Source: an uncultured Rickettsiales bacterium
GTDB lineage: Bacteria; Pseudomonadota; Alphaproteobacteria; Rickettsiales; UBA1997
DNA length: 7,094 bases
Assembly: GCA_934725005.1 (NCBI GenBank)
Contig: CAKVBE010000047.1
Coordinates: 1 to 7,094, forward strand
Reading direction: 5' to 3'
Shown here: piece by piece, positions 1 through 5,094 of the stretch
How the letters are laid out: the number at the start of each line of letters is the position of its first letter
Numbering within the stretch: the stretch's first letter is position 1
The notes under the pieces: generated by a model
The model's database searches: none
What the model saw: the letters and a program-made list of their open reading frames with translations, nothing else
Told to the model about the DNA's origin: nothing
Translations under genes and position numbers: made by a program

Positions 1-698
1 ATACCTAATTGTGGTATTTTATAATTGAATCCATTGCTGTAAGAAAAACCAAAACCACATTGTCCAACCGAAGCATTGTTTTGTATTACACAGTTTTGTC
101 CAATTTCAGCGTATGATATACAAGCATTTGAACCAATAAATGTATTTTTATCAATGATACAATTATTTAGTACGGCATTTGCGCATATTTTACATCCATC
201 ACCTATTTTTACATTGTCTCCGATATAAACTCCGTCTTGGATTTCTACACATTCACCAATTATAGCATCTTTACTTATGTTTGCTTTTTTTGATATGTTT
301 GGATTTACGACAAATTGTGGTACTTTGAACAAAACATTTAATATTTTTGTGTATATATAATGTGGATTTTTGACTACTATTGCCAATGTTGTTTTTGGTA
401 ATAAATGTTTGTATTCATCTCTTATTATACATATACCGGCTTTAGTATTTATTAGGTCATCTCTATATTTTGTATTAATAAAGAATGATATCTCATCACT
501 CTTAGCATCTTTTAATGACTTTACATCGAAAAATCTTCTTTTTGATTCATCTTTAGTAAAATTTTGTACATAACTCTCTGGGAGTTCAGCTATATTAATA
601 ATTTCTGGTAACAACAAGCCGTCCCTAATCTTTAAAAAGTATTGATTGTATGGCTTTGTTACTCCTAACTCGCTTTTCTGAATTAAGATCTTTTGCAT
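1..698 (-). CDS. lpxD: LpxD, UDP-3-O-acylglucosamine N-acyltransferase (partial, C-terminus outside window)
   Basis: LpxD transfers a 3-hydroxyacyl chain from acyl-ACP to the 2-amino group of UDP-3-O-acylglucosamine, the third step of lipid A synthesis, in the cytoplasm. About 232 codons are open from the ATG at 698 to the left edge. Residues 1-110 look like the uridine-binding LpxD N-domain, with VKSLKDAKSDEISFFINTKY near 56 and VVKNPHYIYTKIL near 105. From about residue 125 the hexapeptide repeats of a left-handed beta-helix follow (IIGECV, YIGDNVKIGDG, FIGSNA, EIGQNCVI), then GFGFSYSNG and KIPQLG, a pattern typical of the family. The catalytic His and C-terminal helices lie beyond the edge. 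The start is secure: it is the only ATG in the frame and an in-frame TAA lies two codons upstream. It overlaps the end of the RDD gene by 16 nt and has only a weak ribosome site, suggesting translational coupling. Confidence 0.93.
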   Translation of the reverse strand, partial: MQKILIQKSELGVTKPYNQYFLKIRDGLLLPEIINIAELPESYVQNFTKDESKRRFFDVKSLKDAKSDEISFFINTKYRDDLINTKAGICIIRDEYKHLLPKTTLAIVVKNPHYIYTKILNVLFKVPQFVVNPNISKKANISKDAIIGECVEIQDGVYIGDNVKIGDGCKICANAVLNNCIIDKNTFIGSNACISYAEIGQNCVIQNNASVGQCGFGFSYSNGFNYKIPQLG

Positions 699-1516
699 TT
701 CTTAAAAGCTTTATTGATAATATTTTTAATTAAATTAAAGCAATACTTTCTTATTTTATTTAAAAATGAGAAACCACCACCTATTTTATCTACAATCTTT
801 TTTTCCATAGATTCGTTGTTTTCATTATTGAATTTACACCTATCGATTATTCTAGTTCTCGTTAGAATATCATGTAAGAAAAACCTATTTGAAAAGAAGT
901 ATATATTAAACCAAAATAGTATGTAGATAAACACTACTAAAAATAACGAATCAATGGTACAATATTTTATTAATGTTGTAAATATTCCAACTACTCCAGA
1001 ACTATCTACGGTATACCTATAAAAATTTAACATGTTGAACGGTATTAAAAATGATATTAAAAAAATCAGAGCAGATGGTAAAAATTCCAAGACTGAACGA
1101 AAAATGCATTGTACTAAACTTATATTTTTATCGGTGTCTGAATCAGTGTTTTTTATAACCTTAATCCCAAATAGTTTTTGACCCAATGTAATTTTGAAAA
1201 ATAAATAACTTAAAAACCTATATAAAAATGTCACTGTAAGTAAAACTAATAGAATTAAAAAAATTTCTTTATATACAGGATCTGAAGTGATATATCTAAC
1301 ATGTATACTCTTAAAATCTTCCACTCTTAGATTTGGAAATAAGTTAGAAAAACTGTTAAAAAAATCTGTGAATATTTTATTACTCCTGTTGAAGAACATT
1401 AATTGGAGAGCAAACAATTTTATGAAACCAACAATTATTGTATCTACAAAATAAGCTAAGAATCTTTTTGGAAACGATGCATTAGTGTTATAATCTACTC
1501 TACTAAAAATTTTCAT
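683..1516 (-). CDS. RDD-family integral membrane protein
   Basis: This 277-aa inner-membrane protein carries the landmarks of the RDD family. They are FPKRFLAYFVDTIIVG at residues 15-30 (Arg18, and Asp25 in the first membrane helix), the loop motif ITLGQKLFGIKVI at 109-121, and FLHDILTRTRII at 213-224 (conserved His-Asp and Thr). Hydrophobic segments lie near 20-42, 83-107, 144-162 and 186-209. The last 50 residues form a lysine-rich, probably cytoplasmic tail. Family members are varied; some are linked to ion transport or stress, and the substrate here cannot be told. The linker at 43-82, between helices 1 and 2, is longer than in minimal RDD domains. The ATG at 1516 has no clear Shine-Dalgarno. 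The stop lies inside the start of lpxD, so the two genes are probably one transcript, but a role in the envelope is only inferred from this. Confidence 0.8.
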   Translation of the reverse strand: MKIFSRVDYNTNASFPKRFLAYFVDTIIVGFIKLFALQLMFFNRSNKIFTDFFNSFSNLFPNLRVEDFKSIHVRYITSDPVYKEIFLILLVLLTVTFLYRFLSYLFFKITLGQKLFGIKVIKNTDSDTDKNISLVQCIFRSVLEFLPSALIFLISFLIPFNMLNFYRYTVDSSGVVGIFTTLIKYCTIDSLFLVVFIYILFWFNIYFFSNRFFLHDILTRTRIIDRCKFNNENNESMEKKIVDKIGGGFSFLNKIRKYCFNLIKNIINKAFKKCKRS

Positions 1517-1839
1517 TGCAAATCAATCAATAAATTTCAGATATTTATAAATTTACATTTTGCTATTAAAATGTCAATGAATGATTTTTATGTATTAATT
1601 TAACCAATTCAATTTATTTTTATGCTTATATCCAATGGACAGTCACTAATATTTAATGATCTGTATGTATCTAATTTCTTGTTATTTGTTTACTATATGC
1701 TCAGAGGGTTGTGCATTCTTTATAATTTTATTTAAAATAAGTTTTAGATAATCCAATACTAAACAATATATTGACATATCCAACTATATATACCGATTTG
1801 CTTATTGTATAAAAGAGAATTGTGACGGGGTTAACTCAC
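1517..1839. other. 323-bp non-coding gap between the tRNA-Tyr and RDD genes
   Basis: Apart from the possible RDD promoter at 1550-1577, I see no supported gene here. The longest ATG frame noticed is a 37-codon plus-strand frame at 1622-1735, with no ribosome site or recognisable protein. No second tRNA, GC-rich terminator or long repeat is visible. The segment next to the tRNA, about 1800-1839, is slightly richer in G and C and would be the tRNA 3' trailer. The rest looks like degraded or spacer DNA, as is common in reduced genomes. Confidence 0.5.
1550..1577 (-). promoter_or_regulatory. Possible sigma70 promoter of the RDD-lpxD unit
   Basis: On the minus strand a consensus -35 TTGACA (1572-1577) is followed after 16 nt by TAAATT (1550-1555), a 4/6 match to the -10 box. 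A better-looking TATAAA (1544-1549) sits at a spacing of 22 nt, which is too long. The site lies 34 nt or more upstream of the RDD start codon at 1516. In such AT-rich DNA the -10 carries little weight, so the call rests mainly on the perfect -35. Confidence 0.4.
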
Positions 1840-1935
1840 TGGTGGGGAGAGAAGGATTCGAACCTTCGAACTCATACGAGGGCAGATTTACAGTCTGCTG
1901 CCATTGACCGCTCGGCCACCTCCCCAACCACTGAG
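1835..1935 (-). repeat. Inverted repeat extending the tRNA-Tyr acceptor stem into its flanks
   Basis: The precursor's 5' leader contains CTCAGTGGT (complement of 1927-1935). The 3' side contains ACCAGTGAG (complement of 1835-1843), beginning at the A of the discriminator position and running through CCA. They pair at 8 of 9 positions, with one mismatch (1839/1931) and one unpaired leader base (1926). The primary transcript could therefore hold the CCA end in a helix stacked on the acceptor stem. This is directly readable; any effect on processing is inference. Confidence 0.6.
1840..1925 (-). tRNA. tRNA-Tyr, anticodon GUA
   Basis: The 86-nt minus-strand sequence folds as a class II tRNA. The acceptor arms GGGGAGG and TCTCCCC pair, with one G-U at the base. 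The D-arm region is TGGCCGAGCGG. The anticodon stem GCAGA/TCTGC encloses the loop CTGTAAA, giving anticodon GTA at 1889-1891. A long variable arm (CTC-GTAT-GAG) and the T-arm GAAGG-TTCGAAT-CCTTC follow. A long variable arm with GUA identifies bacterial tRNA-Tyr. The 3' CCA is encoded (1840-1842). It lies 36 nt downstream of dgkA on the same strand. A -10-like TATATT (1944-1949, minus strand) lies in that gap with no matching -35, so it may be cut from the dgkA transcript or have its own weak promoter. Confidence 0.97.
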
Positions 1936-1961
1936 AATGGTAAAATATAATTAATAAAAAA

Positions 1962-2327
1962 TCAATAGTTTTTTAAAATTATTATTAACCATGTTATTGC
2001 AGTGTATATAAAAGCAATTAAAACAAGTAGACTACCTATGTCCTTGGCTTTTTTTGATAATATGTGATAGTCCTCAGAAATTCTGTCTATAACCACTTCT
2101 ATAGCAGTGTTTATTAGCTCCATTAGAATTATTAAAAATAATGAAGATATTAATAGTAATTTTTCAATATATGTTATTTTTAGTAATAGTGAAATTATGA
2201 ATAGAGCTATGCATAAGAATGTTTCTTGCCTTAAAGCTTCTTCTGATTTAAAAGCTGATTTAAATCCATTGAATGAATATGTAAAAGCTTTCAGTATTCT
2301 CTTTAGTCCTTTATCTGTTGATTTCAT
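1962..2327 (-). CDS. dgkA: Diacylglycerol kinase DgkA (prokaryotic, integral membrane)
   Basis: DgkA phosphorylates diacylglycerol with ATP to phosphatidic acid at the inner membrane and returns lipid head-group waste to phospholipid synthesis. The 121-aa length matches E. coli DgkA, and the homology runs throughout: KAFTYSFNGFKSAF (13-26), EEALRQE (29-35), LLLISSLFLIILMELINTAIEVVIDRI (57-83) and KAKDIGSLLVLIA (93-105). Residues equivalent to the E. coli active-site and metal-binding residues are present at Glu29, Glu70, Glu77 and Asp96, each offset by one. There is an amphipathic N-terminal helix and three membrane helices (about 36-52, 56-76 and 97-118). The ATG is supported by AAGGAA five nt upstream. 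The start overlaps the end of the 101-aa gene by 17 nt, pointing to coupled translation. Confidence 0.95.
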   Translation of the reverse strand: MKSTDKGLKRILKAFTYSFNGFKSAFKSEEALRQETFLCIALFIISLLLKITYIEKLLLISSLFLIILMELINTAIEVVIDRISEDYHILSKKAKDIGSLLVLIAFIYTAITWLIIILKNY

Positions 2328-2616
2328 CTTTATTCCTTTTATTTATATAGTCAATTATTATATTAATATCATCTTTTTCTAACTCAACATTATTATTTTT
2401 ATTATCATTAGTAAATGGATCGATCTTTATCAACATGGAGGTTAACTTATTTAATACAGATACTATATTCTCTTTGTGACCAATCACAAAGTTCAATAAA
2501 TCGTTATTTTTATCTGATAATTTTATACTATTATCAATACTTAATACACTTTTTTCCAATAAGTTTATTATAATTCCGATAATTTTCTTAATTTTCTTAA
2601 ATTCTGTGCTTTTCAT
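2311..2616 (-). CDS. Hypothetical 101-aa helical protein upstream of dgkA
   Basis: I do not recognise this protein. It is 101 aa, Lys/Asn/Ile-rich and has no signal peptide or clear membrane span. It looks helical: a basic amphipathic stretch at 5-25, a probable long helix at about 27-65, an Asn/Asp-rich break (69-78, with DNKNNN) and a short acidic then basic tail (80-101). A helical-hairpin chaperone or adaptor is possible, but nothing shows it. Support for a real gene comes from its position. Its stop codon lies inside the dgkA start, giving a 17-nt overlap in the same direction, and the frame stays open for 101 codons in AT-rich DNA. Against it, no Shine-Dalgarno precedes the ATG at 2616. 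A TACAAT -10-like box (2648-2653, minus strand) lies upstream without a convincing -35. Confidence 0.6.
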   Translation of the reverse strand: MKSTEFKKIKKIIGIIINLLEKSVLSIDNSIKLSDKNNDLLNFVIGHKENIVSVLNKLTSMLIKIDPFTNDNKNNNVELEKDDINIIIDYINKRNKDEINR

Positions 2617-2691
2617 ATATGTGTATCATTTTTTAACTAAATTTGATATTGTATGCGTTTTTTAGGTAGCCAAGAAAAATATTTTTTTGTA

Positions 2692-2719
2692 TTGAAAAGT
2701 TTTTTTTATAAGTTATAAT
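2692..2719 (+). promoter_or_regulatory. Sigma70-type promoter of infC
   Basis: TTGAAA (2692-2697; 5/6 match to the -35) is followed after 16 nt by a perfect TATAAT (2714-2719). Transcription would begin near 2726, giving a leader of about 30-35 nt before the infC start. Placement directly upstream of infC supports it. The AGG at 2721-2723 would fall before the start of transcription and so cannot serve as the ribosome site. Confidence 0.65.
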
Positions 2720-2760
2720 AAGGCAAAGTATTATTTTTATAAACAATATTATAAATTAAC

Positions 2761-3285
2761 TTGGCAAACGAATTAAGGATTAATGCTGAAATAAAAGCAA
2801 GACTCGTTAGATTAATAGATCAAAACGGAGAAATGGTAGGTGAAACCTCGATAGGCGAAGCTTTGGAGATGGCAAGTGAGGCTGGATTAGATTTAATAGA
2901 AATTTCCCCAAACAACGTTCCACCAGTTTGTAAGATAGGTGATTATGGAAAAATAAGGTATCAGAATCAAAAAAGATTGAGTGATAACAAAAAGAAACAG
3001 AAAACTGTTGAATTGAAAGAAATAAAAATGTCTGGTAACATAGGGCCTGGCGATTATGATACAAAAATGAAACAAGCTAGAAAGTTTTTAATGGACGGTA
3101 ATAAGGTTAAATTTAATTTCAGATTTAAAGGAAGGGAAATTGTTTATTCTTCTTTGACAAAAGACCTAACTGATAAGATGATAGAGGACCTAAGTGATAT
3201 ATCAAAAGTTGATATTAAACCAAAATTAGAAGATAAAAAACTATTTTTTATGTTGTCTTCAACTGTTAAAAAGAAAAATTTATAA
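2761..3285 (+). CDS. infC: Translation initiation factor IF-3
   Basis: IF-3 binds the 30S subunit, prevents 50S joining and checks initiator tRNA and start-codon pairing. The 174-aa protein shows both domains. The N-domain (about 1-72) has INAEIKARLVRLIDQNGEMVG, EALEMASEAGLDLIEISPN, PPVCKIGDYGK and the family signature around 58-71. A lysine-rich linker follows (71-83). The C-domain (about 84-170) has VELKEIKM, NIGPGDYDTKMKQARKFL, NKVKFNFRFKGRE and a basic end. The first in-frame ATG comes only at Met25, after conserved sequence, so initiation must be at a rare codon. The choices are TTG at 2761 (used here) or ATT at 2755, which directly follows an in-frame TAA (2752-2754). Neither has a Shine-Dalgarno. 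In E. coli infC starts at AUU and IF-3 represses its own translation through it; similar autoregulation here is inference. No rpmI or rplT follows; a hairpin and a convergent gene do. Confidence 0.96.
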   Translation: MANELRINAEIKARLVRLIDQNGEMVGETSIGEALEMASEAGLDLIEISPNNVPPVCKIGDYGKIRYQNQKRLSDNKKKQKTVELKEIKMSGNIGPGDYDTKMKQARKFLMDGNKVKFNFRFKGREIVYSSLTKDLTDKMIEDLSDISKVDIKPKLEDKKLFFMLSSTVKKKNL

Positions 3286-3290
3286 GAGTT

Positions 3291-3315
3291 TTTAGTGGTA
3301 ATAAATACCACTAAA
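3291..3315. terminator. Hairpin between convergent infC and the 533-aa gene
   Basis: A perfect 10-bp inverted repeat, TTTAGTGGTA and TACCACTAAA, encloses a 5-nt loop (ATAAA). It sits in the 34-bp gap between the stop codons of infC (3285) and the minus-strand gene (3320). Position and symmetry suggest a shared bidirectional terminator. The U-rich run after the stem is weak both ways (TAATTTAA on plus; AACTCTTATAAATTTTT on minus) and the stem has only four G-C pairs, so efficiency may be modest. Confidence 0.6.
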
Positions 3316-3319
3316 TAAT

Positions 3320-4921
3320 TTAACGCGATTTAATAATACTACACGATATATTTGGTATCTTTTTTAAATTTTCACTAAGTTCAATTTTTACGTAACTCTT
3401 TGGAGCTTTTCTCTCTTTTGTAATTTTTATAAGATTTGGATTGTCTTTAAGTATGCCTTCATTAATTATTAATGTGTTGAATTTTTTTACCGCAATTTCT
3501 TTAATTTTTCTTTGAAAAAATGACAATATTATATTTTTGCTTAGACTTTTTTTATCGAATAATATCCTTTTTATGTAAAAATTTAATAAAAATTTTTTGT
3601 CTTCACAATCGATGTTTTTATTTTTCAAAAAATGTATAATATTTTTTTTATCAAGAAATTCTTTTTTAAATGATTTTATTTTTGATAATTTATATAAGTT
3701 TTTCTTGTTATTTATTAAAATTTTACATTTTCTATCATCGGAAAATTTATTATGTTTTATTTTATCTGTAATTGTCTTGTTAAAAATTTTTGCGTTATCT
3801 CTTATTAAAAATTTACCGCTTTTTTTATTATTCAGTCCATCATTAAATACGGAATCAACAATATTTGAAACTATATTTTTTAGATATGATTTACTTTTTC
3901 TTTTGAAAAATCTGATAAAATTCTTTTTTTGATTTGAATTTTTCATAGATTTAACAGATTGTTCAACAAGTGACATTTCTAGTGTATCGGTTAATTTGTA
4001 ATTACCAAAGTCAACATCTTTAATATTTTCTTTTATAGATTTTACCAAATAATTAAAGCTGCTAAAACTTCCATTTATTGATACATACTCGAAATAATTG
4101 ATCATAGTTTGACTATAGTTTGCAATGTTTATATTGCTTTTTTCGTCAAAATAATTTATATCATTTACATTTTTACAAAAATATTTTGAAAATTTATTCA
4201 GATCAGAATCATTTAATTTTGAAATATAATCATGATTTATTTTATCTATTATTTTAATGGCATTTTTATTGGCATTTTGTCTTGATATTATTGCATATAA
4301 TCTTGCTACATCTTTTATAGAGATTTTTGTAAAATCAAAATTTTCTAAAATATCTGTTGCAAAATCTTTATTCGAATTTTTTGACTTGTAGTTCAATAAA
4401 CCATCTACTATTTTTGATTGAAATGATATATTATCTACGTATGATAATAAAAAGTTGGCAAATTCTATAATGTCAGAATTATTATATTTTTCTCTTATAT
4501 CTTCTATAAATTCTGGCAATATATTTGATATAAAAAATTTAATACTTGAAATATGTCCGATATTTTTTTCATTGTTTACAAAATACTTATAGTTTATAAA
4601 TATATCCTTTAAAAATACCATTGACTCGTCAACATTAAAGTTTTTGTCTTTTTTAAGAAGTCCTATGATTAATCTTAAACTACTTACTAAATCTGATACA
4701 TTGTTTGTATCTATGTAGTTTTTAATCGTATTATTTATAAAATAATTTTTTGCATCACCAGGTAAATTTGGATTATCTAAAATTAAATCGTCATAACTGA
4801 TCTCGTGACCATTTTTGTTCAATTCAAAGTTACCTTTTACGCTAGATACAGCAAAAGCGTCAGTATCACTACCAACTTTGAGACATGACATAACACCGTC
4901 TCCGCTCATTGAAATTTTCAT
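3320..4921 (-). CDS. Uncharacterised 533-aa Lys/Asn-rich protein
   Basis: I recognise no family. The frame is open for 533 codons in very AT-rich DNA, with an ATG at 4921 preceded by a weak AGG (TAGGTT) at a suitable distance, so it is very probably real. There is no signal peptide and no obvious membrane helix. Three zones are visible. Residues 1-58 are Gly/Ser/Asp-containing, probably extended. Residues 59-325 are mostly helical and mixed in charge, with loosely similar segments near 69-90, 146-165, 197-217 and 232-251 that could be degenerate helical repeats. Residues 326-533 are strongly basic, with Lys/Arg clusters at 331-347, 365-425 and 433-480, fitting nucleic acid or membrane contact. 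A secreted effector or a lineage-specific RNA-binding repeat protein are both possible, and neither is shown. It converges on infC and lies downstream of the helicase gene on the same strand. Confidence 0.85.
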   Translation of the reverse strand: MKISMSGDGVMSCLKVGSDTDAFAVSSVKGNFELNKNGHEISYDDLILDNPNLPGDAKNYFINNTIKNYIDTNNVSDLVSSLRLIIGLLKKDKNFNVDESMVFLKDIFINYKYFVNNEKNIGHISSIKFFISNILPEFIEDIREKYNNSDIIEFANFLLSYVDNISFQSKIVDGLLNYKSKNSNKDFATDILENFDFTKISIKDVARLYAIISRQNANKNAIKIIDKINHDYISKLNDSDLNKFSKYFCKNVNDINYFDEKSNINIANYSQTMINYFEYVSINGSFSSFNYLVKSIKENIKDVDFGNYKLTDTLEMSLVEQSVKSMKNSNQKKNFIRFFKRKSKSYLKNIVSNIVDSVFNDGLNNKKSGKFLIRDNAKIFNKTITDKIKHNKFSDDRKCKILINNKKNLYKLSKIKSFKKEFLDKKNIIHFLKNKNIDCEDKKFLLNFYIKRILFDKKSLSKNIILSFFQRKIKEIAVKKFNTLIINEGILKDNPNLIKITKERKAPKSYVKIELSENLKKIPNISCSIIKSR

Positions 4922-4950
4922 ATTAACCTATTGTTGTTGTTAAAAATAAA

Positions 4951-4977
4951 TACTTATATCAGTGAGAAATATAAGTA
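4951..4977. repeat. 9-bp inverted repeat between the helicase and 533-aa genes
   Basis: TACTTATAT (4951-4959) and its exact complement ATATAAGTA (4969-4977) flank a 9-nt loop. On the minus strand the repeat is followed by TTTATTTTT, so it could be a weak terminator for the helicase gene that ends at 5095. It also lies 30 nt upstream of the next gene's ATG, where an operator or 5'-leader hairpin would sit. On the plus strand it is followed by ACTTTTT. The stem has only one G-C pair per arm, so chance formation in AT-rich DNA cannot be excluded. Confidence 0.4.
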
Positions 4978-5094
4978 ACTTTTTAATAGTCAATAAGAAT
5001 TGAAGATAAATATTTTAATTATTTGTGTACGTTGCTTTACAACTTGTGGTTTGAATTAATAGATTAAGTTTGTGAATTTTGCCAAAAGTGTACA

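Noticed and set aside
1622..1735. A 37-codon plus-strand frame starting at ATG 1622 in the non-coding gap
   Set aside because: No ribosome site, no recognisable protein, and a length expected by chance. It ends in a low-complexity AT-rich stretch.
2107..2382. A 91-codon plus-strand frame opposite dgkA
   Set aside because: It is antisense to the clearly conserved dgkA and its translation has no family features, so it is a shadow frame.
2311..2616. Both the 101-aa protein and DgkA begin with MKST, suggesting a partial duplication
   Set aside because: Similarity fades after a few residues, codons differ, and Lys/Ser/Thr starts are common in this composition.
3597..3932. A 111-codon Phe/Leu-rich plus-strand frame within the 533-aa gene
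   Set aside because: The hydrophobic composition is what the opposite strand of Lys/Asn-rich coding sequence gives, so it does not indicate a real membrane protein.
4988..4993. TTGACT on the minus strand as a -35 box for the 533-aa gene
   Set aside because: The only nearby -10-like hexamer (TATATT) is about 14 nt away, too close for a convincing sigma70 promoter.
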